Positions 40,527-48,894 of a stretch of 64,000 nt of DNA are shown one piece after another. The stretch's first letter is position 1. Each line of letters begins with the position of its first letter. This DNA is from CAZAPG01 sp964486935. GTDB lineage: Bacteria > Chloroflexota > Anaerolineae > 4572-78 > J111. The DNA lies in contig CAZAPG010000015.1 in assembly GCA_964486935.1 (NCBI GenBank), positions 62,001 through 126,000 on the forward strand. Reading direction: 5' to 3'. The notes below the pieces were generated by a model that made no database searches, had not been told where the DNA came from, and saw nothing but the letters and a program-made list of their open reading frames with translations. The translations under genes were made by a program, and so were the position numbers.

Positions 40527-41303
40527 ATGACCCAGGACCCTGCAACAGAGTCTGGTGAATCTGTGGCGTCGATCATCATTTGGCCCGAAGATGGCAAGGA
40601 AATGGTATTTATTAAAGGTGGAACCTTTACGATGGGCAGCGATGATGGCGACCCCGGTTACCGCCCACAGCATCGGGTAACGGTGGCCGATTTTTATGTA
40701 GACCGCTGGCCGGTAACCAATGCCGAATACAAAAAATTTGTTGATGCTACCGGCCATCCCGTACCCAACTACAACGTAAGCTGGTGCGATACCGACGGGT
40801 ACAATTGGGACCCGGATACCAGAACATACCCCTCTGGCAAAGCCGACCACCCGATTGTGCTGATTACCTGGGAAGACGCAATGGCTTACGCGGCCTGGGC
40901 GGGCAAGCGGTTGCTAACCGAAGCCGAATGGGAACGAGCCGCTCGTGGCTTTAACGGCAACCGCTACCCCTGGGGGAATGATTTTGAAGCGGGTTTTTGC
41001 AATTGTATGGAGGCTGGACTGAACCAAACCAGCCCGGTAGGTCAGTTTTCTCCCGATGGCGACACCCCGGAAGGAGTCATCGATATGGTCGGCAATGTTT
41101 GGGAATGGACCAACAGCCTCTACCGCCCCTACCCCTACGACGCGGACGATGGCCGCGAGAGCCGCCAGGCCGCCGGCTTCAGGGTGTTGCGGGGGGCCTC
41201 TTTTAGAAACGACGCCAACGTAGCCCACTGTCTTTCTCGGCTGGATGGCGATTTTAGATTTTACAACAACGTGGGCTTTCGGTGCGCGGTATCGCCCGAA
41301 TAA
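40527..41303 (+). CDS. Formylglycine-generating-enzyme-like protein (SUMF1 fold)
   Basis: A 258-residue protein with the FGE/SUMF1 domain: MVFIKGGTFTMGSDDGD, DRWPVTNAEYKKFVDATGHP, LITWEDAMAYAAWAGKRLLTEAEWERAARG, DMVGNVWEWTNSLY and VLRGASFRND. True formylglycine-generating enzymes use a pair of Cys close to the C-terminal GFRCA. Here the segment reads AHCLSRLDGDFRFYNNVGFRCA with no such pair. Oxidation of sulfatase Cys is therefore unlikely, and a binding or kinase-associated role is as plausible. ATG at 40527 has AAGGAGG nine bases upstream. It forms an operon with the FHA gene. Confidence 0.87.
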   Translation: MTQDPATESGESVASIIIWPEDGKEMVFIKGGTFTMGSDDGDPGYRPQHRVTVADFYVDRWPVTNAEYKKFVDATGHPVPNYNVSWCDTDGYNWDPDTRTYPSGKADHPIVLITWEDAMAYAAWAGKRLLTEAEWERAARGFNGNRYPWGNDFEAGFCNCMEAGLNQTSPVGQFSPDGDTPEGVIDMVGNVWEWTNSLYRPYPYDADDGRESRQAAGFRVLRGASFRNDANVAHCLSRLDGDFRFYNNVGFRCAVSPE

Positions 41304-41474
41304 TCAACGTTATTTACAGGTTTTTGCAACTTTTGGCCGAATAACACGTAAAGCATACTATGGGAGAATGTCTTCTCGTTTCTGCTCGCGTTTCTTTGGG
41401 GCGCGTGTTGATGCTATAATATCGCTGCCGCTCCTTTGGCCGGCCAAACATAAAATACCCGCGGAAAGAATTCT

Positions 41475-42161
41475 ATGATGCCAATTCCACTAATTATCAT
41501 TGCTATCGTGTTGGTTATAATTTTGGGCTTACTGGCAGTGGGCGCTTACTTTTCAATTCTGGCCCTTTTCAAGCTCCTTAAAGCGTTATTTGGGGCGGCA
41601 ATGGGAGCGCCCCTGCCGGCGGCGGTTAAAAGGTCTCTGGGCGAAGCCAGGCACTACGCCCAACTTATCAAAAAAACCGCCGCCCAGTGCCCACCCGGCC
41701 CCATGAAAGACCGGCTCCAGCGCACCACCCAACCCGTGAACGAGTGGCTGGTAAACCTGAACCGGCTGGAGCAGGCCCTGGCCAATCTCTACTCGCAGCG
41801 GAACGTGAGCCGCGAACTACGCCGGGCCGAGTCTGAATTTGACCGGCTGCGAAGGCAGCTACTAATGGCCGGCAAAGCCGAAACAGCCGCCTTACAGGCG
41901 CTGATGTCGAGCAAAAAGATGCATATTGAGGTATTAAAAGAATTGCACGATTTTCAAAACCAGGCTGAACTGAAAATTCACAAAATTGCCAGCGATTTGG
42001 GCACCACCCACACCGAAATGTTGCTGGTTACAGCCAGGGGCGATTTTAACGAAAAGCGCATTCAGCGGCTGGATGAAAGTCTGCAAGACAACCTGAGCGG
42101 CCTCAGAGATATTCTGTCAACCATGGATGAAATGGGCTACAGCCGGGCCGCCGGTTACTAA
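41475..42161 (+). CDS. Hypothetical membrane-anchored coiled-coil protein
   Basis: A 228-residue protein. One hydrophobic helix (residues 3-35, IPLIIIAIVLVIILGLLAVGAYF and onward) is followed by a long, mostly helical, charged region with heptad-like spacing (RLEQALANLYSQ, ELRRAESEFDRLRRQLLMAG). I recognise no family. The start ATG is at 41475, with TATAAT at 41415 as a possible -10 box. The gene ends at a terminator shared with coaBC. Confidence 0.72.
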   Translation: MMPIPLIIIAIVLVIILGLLAVGAYFSILALFKLLKALFGAAMGAPLPAAVKRSLGEARHYAQLIKKTAAQCPPGPMKDRLQRTTQPVNEWLVNLNRLEQALANLYSQRNVSRELRRAESEFDRLRRQLLMAGKAETAALQALMSSKKMHIEVLKELHDFQNQAELKIHKIASDLGTTHTEMLLVTARGDFNEKRIQRLDESLQDNLSGLRDILSTMDEMGYSRAAGY

Positions 42162-42186
42162 AAACAGTATTTTTCCACCAGAGAGC

Positions 42187-42223
42187 AAAAGCGGGGTGAC
42201 ACACAGACTGCGCCCCGCTTTTT
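42187..42223. terminator. Bidirectional terminator between the coiled-coil gene and coaBC
   Basis: AAAAGCGGGG and CCCCGCTTTT form a perfect 10-bp stem around 16 bases, with T-runs on both strands, between convergent genes. Confidence 0.85.
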
Positions 42224-43451
42224 ATTCCCCCAACAAATCCTGCACTCTATCTAAAATTTTGTCGGCCACCTCAAGTTTGCTCATGAGCGGCAGTTCCTCA
42301 ACCGAACCATCGGCCCCCAACAACATGATGCGATTGGTATCAACGGCAAAGCCGGCATCGCTGGCGGAAACATCGTTGGCCGCAATCAGGTCCAGTTTTT
42401 TCCGCTGGAGTTTGCCCTGGGCGTTGTTGAGCAGCTCTTCGGTTTCGGCGGCAAAACCCACGGTGACACGCGGCCCGGCGCCGGTTGATTTTTGCGCGGC
42501 AACCTCGGCCAGAATGTCGGGATTGCGCGTCATTTCAAGCGTTAGCCCCTCGCTGGAGTCACTTTTCTTTTTTATTTTCTGGCCGGCAACGGCAGCCGGT
42601 CTGAAATCAGCCACAGCCGCGGCCATAATCAACGCATCGGCCTGACGAACGGTCTCGAGCACGGCCTGTTTCATTTGTTCGGCTGAGTCAACGTTGATAA
42701 CGCCAGCGCCGTAGGGGGCCGGCAAAGAGACGGTGGTAATCAGCGTGACGGCCGCGCCCCGGTCGCTGGCCGCCTGCGCAATGGCGTACCCCATTTTGCC
42801 GCTGGAGTGATTGCTGACAAAGCGTACCGGGTCGATGGCTTCTCTGGTGCCGCCGGCAGTCACCACCACCCTTTTACCGGCCATTTTACCTCGACGCGCC
42901 AGCACTACCCTGGCGTTGCCAATAATCTCCTCCGGTTCGACCATTCTCCCCTGGCCCATTGCCCCGGAGGCCAGGCGTCCCTCGGCCGGGCCGGCCAACG
43001 TGACGCCCCAATTTTGCAACTTTTGCGCATTAGCCTGCGTAGCCGGATGCCGCCACATATCGGTTTCCATGGCCGGGGCGATTAACACAGGGGCGGGCGT
43101 GGCCAGAGCAATGGCGGTTAGCAGGTTGTCGGCCAGCCCGTTGGCCAGCTTGCCAATGGTGTTGGCCGTGGCCGGAGCAATAATCAGCAGGTCGGCGGCA
43201 TCGGCCAGGGCAATGTGGGGAATATTCTCGTCATCGGGGATGTGGAACATATTAGTATACACCGGCCGGTGGGTGAGCGCCTGAAAGGTGAGGGGCGTGA
43301 TAAACTTCTGGGCCGAGTCGGTCATCACCACATCTACCAGCGCGCCGGCCTGCACCAGGCGGCTGCAAATGGTGGCGGCTTTGTAGGCGGCAATTCCGCC
43401 GGTAACGCCCAAAATGATGCGCTTATTGTGTAAAAATTTTATGATTGGCAT
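42222..43451 (-). CDS. coaBC: Bifunctional phosphopantothenoylcysteine decarboxylase / synthase
   Basis: Two consecutive coenzyme A steps in one protein, 409 residues. The N-terminal flavin decarboxylase (CoaC, about 1-180) shows ILGVTGGIAAYKAATICSRLVQ, the catalytic His region and APAMETDMWRHPATQ. The C-terminal synthase (CoaB, about 190-405) shows VVVTAGGTREAIDPVRFVSNHSSGKMG and VGFAAETEELL. The family is usually about 400 residues, as here. It lies about 85 bases downstream of coaX, so two CoA genes are neighbours. Confidence 0.95.
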   Translation of the reverse strand: MPIIKFLHNKRIILGVTGGIAAYKAATICSRLVQAGALVDVVMTDSAQKFITPLTFQALTHRPVYTNMFHIPDDENIPHIALADAADLLIIAPATANTIGKLANGLADNLLTAIALATPAPVLIAPAMETDMWRHPATQANAQKLQNWGVTLAGPAEGRLASGAMGQGRMVEPEEIIGNARVVLARRGKMAGKRVVVTAGGTREAIDPVRFVSNHSSGKMGYAIAQAASDRGAAVTLITTVSLPAPYGAGVINVDSAEQMKQAVLETVRQADALIMAAAVADFRPAAVAGQKIKKKSDSSEGLTLEMTRNPDILAEVAAQKSTGAGPRVTVGFAAETEELLNNAQGKLQRKKLDLIAANDVSASDAGFAVDTNRIMLLGADGSVEELPLMSKLEVADKILDRVQDLLGE

Positions 43452-43536
43452 GGTATTTATCGTGGTGCGTAGTGGGTGGTACGCAGAACGTGGAACGTAA
43501 CGTTAAAGTCACATCCTACGTACCACGTTCTACATT
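43452..43536. repeat. Intergenic decayed inverted repeat between coaX and coaBC
   Basis: GAACGTGGAACGTA on the left is facing TACGTACCACGTTCTAC on the right. The element fills most of the gap between the two genes. Confidence 0.5.
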
Positions 43537-44301
43537 CTACTGATTCATCTCCCAAATTAACCGCAAGCCTTCCAGCGTTAGCCAGGGGTTGACTATTTCA
43601 ATCACGTCGGTTTCTCTGGCAATGGTTTCGGCCAGGCCGCCGGTGCCGATAACCCGCATATCTGGCCCCAATTCTGCTCTAAAGCGGGCCACCATCCCTT
43701 CGACCAGCCCGACATAGCCAAAAATCAGGCCGCTTTGCATGGCGTGGATGGTGTTGGTGCCGATGGCTCTGGGAGGTCGCACCAAATCTACGCGGGGCAA
43801 TTTGGCGGTGCGGCTAAAGAGCGCGTCGGCGGCAATGCCAATGCCGGGGGCCAGCGCGCCGCCCAAATATTCGCCCTTGTCGGTGATGGCATCGAAGGTA
43901 GTGGCCGTGCCAAAATCTACAATGCAGGCCGGGCCGCCATACAGTTTGTAGGTGGCGGCGGCATCAACAATGCGGTCGGCGCCCACATCGCGGGGGCTGT
44001 CGTATCTAATTTGCACGCCGGTTTTAACCCCGGCCTCTACCAGCAGCGGTTTGTGCCTGATGTAGCGCTCAACCATCTCCACAAAAACCTGGGTGAGCGG
44101 CGGCACCACGCTGGCCATGGCCACGCCGTGTATCTCGTCAAATTTTAGCCCCTCGTGACGCATTAACCCCAAAATTATAATGCCGTACTCATCGGCCATG
44201 CGGCCATGGTCGGTTTTGATGCGCCAATGGTACAGCAGCGTCTCATCTTTATATACGCCAAAAGTAATGTTGGTATTGCCGATATCTATGGTAAATAGCA
44301 T
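43537..44301 (-). CDS. coaX: Type III pantothenate kinase
   Basis: First committed step of coenzyme A synthesis, 254 residues. It has the acetate-kinase-fold nucleotide motif MLFTIDIGNTNITFGVYKD, then YDSPRDVGADRIVDAAATYKLYG, VDFGTATTFDAI and GGALAPGIGIAADALF. Type III enzymes need a monovalent cation and are not inhibited by CoA. The start ATG at 44301 has AAGGAG seven bases upstream. An earlier ATG at 44331 gives a 10-residue tail without support. A structured region ending in a terminator precedes it. Confidence 0.96.
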   Translation of the reverse strand: MLFTIDIGNTNITFGVYKDETLLYHWRIKTDHGRMADEYGIIILGLMRHEGLKFDEIHGVAMASVVPPLTQVFVEMVERYIRHKPLLVEAGVKTGVQIRYDSPRDVGADRIVDAAATYKLYGGPACIVDFGTATTFDAITDKGEYLGGALAPGIGIAADALFSRTAKLPRVDLVRPPRAIGTNTIHAMQSGLIFGYVGLVEGMVARFRAELGPDMRVIGTGGLAETIARETDVIEIVNPWLTLEGLRLIWEMNQ

Positions 44302-44346
44302 CGTTAGCTCCTTAAGATGTTGACTCCTCAACCGCCGGAGCCAAAC

Positions 44347-44375
44347 AAAAAGCCCCGCAGCGGAAGCCGCGAGGC
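44347..44375 (-). terminator. Intrinsic terminator between leuA and coaX
   Basis: On the minus strand GCCTCGC and GCGGGGC pair through one G-U, with a nested GCGG/CCGC stem, followed by TTTTT. It would end the ilv-leu transcript or act as a conditional terminator for coaX. Confidence 0.65.
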
Positions 44376-44518
44376 TCAGAAGCAGAAGAAGGCATCTTCT
44401 CTGATACTTTTGAGCGTCGTCCCGGCCACGTAAGGTCCGGGCGACTTCACGCTGTTTGGTGAGGACAGGTTTATTATTTTGTTCACCGCCGGCGTTGCGC
44501 CGGTCGATGACGATGTTA

Positions 44519-46201
44519 TTATATCTGCTCCGTCACCGTTTGGTGAATGGTGGCCGCCTGTTCCGCTCTGGCGGAGAGCATTTTGTTAAGGGCGCTCATA
44601 TAGGCCCTGGCGCTGGCCACAATAATGTCGGTGCTGGCTCCGTGGCCGCTAAAGGTGCGGGCTACGTGGGCGCCGGTTTGGGGATGGGTGCTGTACCCCT
44701 GGCCGTTCTCCGGCTGAATGCGAATGGTTACTTCGCCAATGGCGTCGATACCTTCGGTTACGGCCTTGACCACAAATTCGGTGAGAACGTTGGGCGCGCC
44801 CACAATCCGGTTGATGGCTTTATAAACGGCGTCAACCGGGCCGGTGCCGGTGGCCGCATCAACCATTACCGCGCCGTTGGGGTCGGTCAGGCTCACCGTG
44901 GCGGTGGCGGTAACTTTATCGCCGCACATCACGCTGATATGGTTGAGCTTCCAAATTTCATTGGGCTGGTAGAACTCGTCGGTAATAATGGCCTCGATAT
45001 CGGCATCTGTAACCATTTTCTTTTTATCGGCAATGCGCTTAAAGCGGTCAAAGGCTTTGTTGAGTTCTTCTTTGCTCAGGTCGGCGTAGCCCAAATCTTC
45101 CAGCCGCTTGCGGAAAGCGTGCCGGCCTGAGTGCTTGCCCAGCACCAGCGCGCTGGCCCCCAGCCCCACCATTTCCGGGCGCATAATTTCGTAGGTGGTG
45201 TGATGCTTGAGCATACCATCCTGGTGAATACCGGCCTCGTGGGCAAAGGCGTTGGCCCCCACAATGGCCTTGTTGGGCTGCACCGGAATGCCGGTGTAGG
45301 CGCTAACCATCCGGCTGGTGCGGGTAATTTGGGTGGTGTCGATATCGGTGAAAACCGGGAAGTTTTGGGGCCGGGTATGAACGGCCATAATCACTTCTTC
45401 AAGGCTGGTGTTGCCGGCCCGCTCGCCAATACCGTTAATGGTGACTTCTACCTGCCGCGCCCCGTTTTGCACGCCGGCCAGGGTGTTGGCCGTAGCCAGC
45501 CCCAAATCGTTGTGGCAGTGGGTCGACCAGATGACTTTTTCCGCGCCCGGCGTATTTTCAATCAGGTATTTAATCAGCCAGCCAAACTCTTCGGGGGTGG
45601 TGTAGCCCACCGTATCGGGAATGTTAAGGGTGGTGGCTCCGGCTTTAATGGCCTCGCCCAGCACCACGGTTAAAAATTGAGGGTCGCTGCGGCCGGCATC
45701 TTCCGGCGAAAATTCCACATCGTCGCACAGGCTTTTGGCGTGGCGAACGGCTCTGATAACCTGCTCAACACACTCTTCGCGGTCAATTTTTAATTTGTAC
45801 TTCAGGTGAATATCGCTGGTGGCTAAAAAGGTGTGGATGCGATGGCGCGGCGCTTCTTTAACGGCCTCGTAGGCCCGGTCGATGTCCTGCTCATTGGCGC
45901 GGGCCAGCCCGGCAATCACCATAGGCCGGCCATCTTGGCGGCCTTCGGTCAGCGGGCCTACTTCTTTGGCAATGCGGCGCACGGCTTCAAAATCGCCGGG
46001 GGAGGCAATGGGGAAGCCGGCTTCGCAGATATCGACGCCCAGCCGGGAAAGCTGCCGGGCAATTTCCAGTTTTTCTTCAATGTTGAGGGTTGCGCCGGGG
46101 GATTGTTCGCCATCGCGCAGGGTGGTGTCAAAGATGACCAGCTTCTCTTTGGGGACGGCAGGTACATCTACGGGTACGTCAGCATCGCTAGCAGTGCTCA
46201 T
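44519..46201 (-). CDS. leuA: 2-isopropylmalate synthase
   Basis: First committed step to leucine: acetyl-CoA plus 2-oxoisovalerate to 2-isopropylmalate. It is 560 residues: a TIM barrel with IFDTTLRDGEQSPGATL, the metal-binding STHCHNDLGLATAN and GIGERAGNTSLEEV, then the C-terminal regulatory domain that binds leucine (about 420-550). I chose ATG at 46201, since GGAGG lies seven bases upstream and within the longer GTG reading from 46216. It is last in the ilvBNC-leuA series. Confidence 0.95.
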   Translation of the reverse strand: MSTASDADVPVDVPAVPKEKLVIFDTTLRDGEQSPGATLNIEEKLEIARQLSRLGVDICEAGFPIASPGDFEAVRRIAKEVGPLTEGRQDGRPMVIAGLARANEQDIDRAYEAVKEAPRHRIHTFLATSDIHLKYKLKIDREECVEQVIRAVRHAKSLCDDVEFSPEDAGRSDPQFLTVVLGEAIKAGATTLNIPDTVGYTTPEEFGWLIKYLIENTPGAEKVIWSTHCHNDLGLATANTLAGVQNGARQVEVTINGIGERAGNTSLEEVIMAVHTRPQNFPVFTDIDTTQITRTSRMVSAYTGIPVQPNKAIVGANAFAHEAGIHQDGMLKHHTTYEIMRPEMVGLGASALVLGKHSGRHAFRKRLEDLGYADLSKEELNKAFDRFKRIADKKKMVTDADIEAIITDEFYQPNEIWKLNHISVMCGDKVTATATVSLTDPNGAVMVDAATGTGPVDAVYKAINRIVGAPNVLTEFVVKAVTEGIDAIGEVTIRIQPENGQGYSTHPQTGAHVARTFSGHGASTDIIVASARAYMSALNKMLSARAEQAATIHQTVTEQI

Positions 46202-46225
46202 TTTTTGTTCCTCCACAGTTCTGTG

Positions 46226-46287
46226 AAGGTTGATGGCTGGAAGCTGACAATTAAAGCCGTAATTACCAACTGCCAGCCATCAACCTT
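46226..46287. repeat. Inverted repeat in the leuA leader
   Basis: AAGGTTGATGGCTGG and CCAGCCATCAACCTT, perfect 15-bp arms around 32 bases. It lies between the small ORF and leuA, 24 bases upstream of the leuA start. Confidence 0.7.
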
Positions 46288-46402
46288 TTTGAGATTTGGC
46301 TAAAAAGTATATGCGTTTTAACGAGGTTGAAAAATTTTGTCTCAGGCCATTAAGGTCACTAAGGTCATCAAGAGAATTGCCCTTCATCGGCTATCACCCC
46401 CT

Positions 46403-46573
46403 TTACCAGTTGAATTTGTTGGCGCGCTCTTTGCGGCGGTAGGGACGGTCTATTGGCACGGGACGCGGCTGTAAACGGGGTTTGGGCAGCCACCCGTCTA
46501 ACGCTTCCCCTAATTTTTCCAGCGCCTGGCGGATTTTTTCTTGAATGGATTGGGTTCGGTTTTTATCAGCCAT
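46403..46573 (-). CDS. Small basic hypothetical protein (56 residues)
   Basis: ATG at 46573 is preceded by AAAGGAAC at proper spacing. The frame reads MADKNRTQSIQEKIRQALEK, an amphipathic helix, then a Pro/Arg-rich tail (PKPRLQPRPVPIDRPYRRKE). The protein is strongly basic. I recognise no family. It lies in the same direction between ilvC and leuA, so it would be cotranscribed unless the palindrome at 46714-46757 terminates. Confidence 0.55.
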   Translation of the reverse strand: MADKNRTQSIQEKIRQALEKLGEALDGWLPKPRLQPRPVPIDRPYRRKERANKFNW

Positions 46574-46713
46574 TTATAGTTCCTTTACCGGCTTGTAACA
46601 TTTATCCACACAGATGTTATACCCGCCGCCGGAAAAAAGTCTAAATTTACCGGGCATTGTTGCCTTGCTTTGAAACGGATGGTTTGCGAATTGACCAAAA
46701 ATTGGAAATTTTG

Positions 46714-46757
46714 GTAAGGCGTGAAACGTGTTGCGTAACTTGCGTTTCACGCCTTAC
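46714..46757. repeat. Inverted repeat after ilvC
   Basis: GTAAGGCGTGAAACG and CGTTTCACGCCTTAC, perfect 15-bp arms around 14 bases, four bases from the ilvC stop. It lacks a T-run, so it is more likely a dispersed element than a strong terminator. Confidence 0.7.
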
Positions 46758-46760
46758 TAT

Positions 46761-48236
46761 TTACCCCTGCACCGAAATATCAACTGATGGTCTTAGCTGG
46801 GCGCAAACAGCCAGCACCTGATGAATATTATCATGCGCAAACTGGTCAAACAGCTCTTCATCCACCTGCACCCCCTCGTCGAGGGCGGTAAAGGCTTGCT
46901 GCCGTAAAATGTAATCAAAGCGGGGCGCCCACTTTCTGGAGCCTAACCGGGCCGTGGTCGAGCAGTTATCAACCATATGGGCCACGCCTTTAAAATCCAT
47001 ATAGGGATTTAACGAGTCAACCGCCTCGATGATGGTTTCGTTGGCAATTTCCGAGTAGGGATGCCCGTTTTGGCGCAGCACGTCAACCTGAGCCATCATG
47101 GTGGCAATGTAAACCCCGGCCGTAACCGGATGGACGGGAATTTTGCCGGAGTCGCGGTTGGCGCGCACTTTCTCGCCAACTTTCCACATTTCGGTGCCGT
47201 CAATTTTACCCATCGGGTATTTGCTGAAACGCTCGTTGGCGGCAATCACGCTGTTGAGTTCGTTGCCGGAGGCCACTTCGTAGTAAATTTCCAGCATAAT
47301 ATCGTAGGCCGGGTGGTAGGCCGCCGAGTAGGCCAGCCGGAAGGTTTCTTTATCTTTGTCATTTAAGGACTCGTACACGGCCTGGAGCCCCTTTTTAGAG
47401 ATCATTTTGCTGATGGGGCCGGTAATTGACTCAACGGAGTTGACGAAGGCTTCTTCTTTTGACGCGCCGTGGCGCACAAACCAGTGGTACAAACTTTCTA
47501 CAATGCCATGCACAGCGCCCAGCAAAATGGCCCGCTCGCCAAATATGTCGGATTTGTATTCCGATTCCAGGGTGGTCATAAAGGTAAAGGGCGAACCCAG
47601 GGCTATCGACCAGCCCAGCGCCTGGTCTGTGGCTTTGCCGTTGACATCCTGGTGAATGGCAAAACTGGAGTTGATGCCGGCGCCATTAATCTCTTTGCCC
47701 TGCTCGTACAGCCGCCGCACCGATGGCCCCATCCCCTTGGGGCAAACGCCGACCACATTGATATTTTGGGGAAATGATTGGCCAATGCTTTTGAGGTAGC
47801 CCACCAAAAAGCCATGCGATAGCCCCAGCGTGGCCCCCGGCTTAATCGCCTCGAAAATGCGCTTGTAATTTTTGGCCTGGGCCGCATCGGCAATAAGCAG
47901 CAGCGCCATGTCAGATTCTGAGATAACCTGATACATCTCGCCCAGCGTGCCGTTGGCCCGGCTAAAGCCGGCTGCCTCGGCCGAGGCAAAAGAGGATGAG
48001 TTTTCTCTGAGGCCCACCTTCACTTTGATGCCCGTGCCCTCTAACGAGTCGCGCAGGTTTTGGGCCTGCGCCGGCCCCTGCGAGGCCCAGCCAATGACGC
48101 CAATTTGTTTAATGCCCTCAAAGGCTTTGGGCAGCAATGGAAACAGGTGGCGCCCGCCGCGCACAATGTATTCTACCGTGCCGCCCAATTCAATTTTTTC
48201 TTTCTGAAATACGTTGGTCTGGAAATCCAGGTTCAT
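46761..48236 (-). CDS. ilvC: Ketol-acid reductoisomerase, class II (plant-like)
   Basis: Isomerises and reduces acetolactate and acetohydroxybutyrate with NADPH in Val, Leu and Ile synthesis. The 491-residue length marks the long class II form rather than the 330-residue form common in bacteria. Blocks such as GIKQIGVIGWASQGPAQAQN, CPKGMGPSVRRLYEQGKEIN, GAGINSSFAIHQDVNGKATD and LESEYKSDIFGERAILLGAV closely resemble plant enzymes as I recall them. The nucleotide-binding loop reads GWASQG, where the plant form has GWGSQG. AGAGGAG precedes ATG. Second half of the ilvBNC unit. Confidence 0.94.
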   Translation of the reverse strand: MNLDFQTNVFQKEKIELGGTVEYIVRGGRHLFPLLPKAFEGIKQIGVIGWASQGPAQAQNLRDSLEGTGIKVKVGLRENSSSFASAEAAGFSRANGTLGEMYQVISESDMALLLIADAAQAKNYKRIFEAIKPGATLGLSHGFLVGYLKSIGQSFPQNINVVGVCPKGMGPSVRRLYEQGKEINGAGINSSFAIHQDVNGKATDQALGWSIALGSPFTFMTTLESEYKSDIFGERAILLGAVHGIVESLYHWFVRHGASKEEAFVNSVESITGPISKMISKKGLQAVYESLNDKDKETFRLAYSAAYHPAYDIMLEIYYEVASGNELNSVIAANERFSKYPMGKIDGTEMWKVGEKVRANRDSGKIPVHPVTAGVYIATMMAQVDVLRQNGHPYSEIANETIIEAVDSLNPYMDFKGVAHMVDNCSTTARLGSRKWAPRFDYILRQQAFTALDEGVQVDEELFDQFAHDNIHQVLAVCAQLRPSVDISVQG

Positions 48237-48266
48237 TTGTTCTCCTCTGAAAATAACAGATTGTCT

Positions 48267-48299
48267 AGACCTTTGAGGTTTTCAAAACCTCAAAGGTCT
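48267..48299. repeat. Perfect palindrome between ilvN and ilvC
   Basis: AGACCTTTGAGGTTTT and AAAACCTCAAAGGTCT form 16-bp perfect arms around a single C. It is a compact dispersed palindrome. It lies 30 bases upstream of ilvC and may affect ilvC mRNA stability. Confidence 0.8.
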
Positions 48300-48327
48300 G
48301 CTCCTCTAAAAAACGTGATTGTCGGGG

Positions 48328-48867
48328 TTAGCGCCCCGCTTCGCTTTTGCCGTTGGCCGATACGGCGGCAGCGCCGTTACGCGGTTGCACCACGCCGCGG
48401 GTCATGGCAATTTTGCCGGTGCGCATCATTTCCAAAATGCCATAGGGTTGCAGCACGCCCAGCAGCGCGTCGATTTTTTCTGACTCGCCGGTGACTTCAA
48501 CAATCAGGGTTTCGGTGGCTACGTCAACAATGCGGGCGCGGTACATTTCGGTCACGTCCATAATCTGGCCGCGTTGGGCGGCGTCGGCCTGCACCTTGAT
48601 AAGCGCGGTTTCGCGGACAACGCAGGGCGAGTCGGTCACATCCTGCACGTCGATGACGTTAATCAGCTTGAGCAGGTTGGCCCGAATAACGCTGCGGCGC
48701 AGGTGTTCCACCTCGTCGGTAACAATGGTCATGCGGCTGACGCCGGGCTGTTCGCTGTGGCCTACGGCCAGGCTTTCGATGTTAAAGTTGCGGCGGCGAA
48801 ACAGGCTGGCCACCCGGTTTAACACGCCGGGCTTGTCTTCTACTAAGGCAATCAGGGTTTGTTTCAT
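48328..48867 (-). CDS. ilvN: Acetolactate synthase small (regulatory) subunit
   Basis: A 179-residue regulatory subunit. The N-terminal ACT domain starts TLIALVEDKPGVLNRVASLF and continues RRRNFNIESLAVGHSEQPGVSRMTIV, where valine normally binds for feedback control. The C-terminal domain ends LEMMRTGKIAMTRG. AAAGGAC precedes ATG. It lies between ilvB and ilvC and is cotranscribed. Confidence 0.95.
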   Translation of the reverse strand: MKQTLIALVEDKPGVLNRVASLFRRRNFNIESLAVGHSEQPGVSRMTIVTDEVEHLRRSVIRANLLKLINVIDVQDVTDSPCVVRETALIKVQADAAQRGQIMDVTEMYRARIVDVATETLIVEVTGESEKIDALLGVLQPYGILEMMRTGKIAMTRGVVQPRNGAAAVSANGKSEAGR

Positions 48868-48894
48868 TGGTTTGTGTCCTTTGCTAAATTCCTG

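Noticed and set aside
40527..41303. True sulfatase-activating formylglycine-generating enzyme
   Set aside because: The Cys pair needed for catalysis is absent and there is no sulfatase gene in the window.
46714..46757. Intrinsic terminator of ilvC
   Set aside because: The hairpin has perfect arms but no T-run on the minus strand, so I list it as a repeat.
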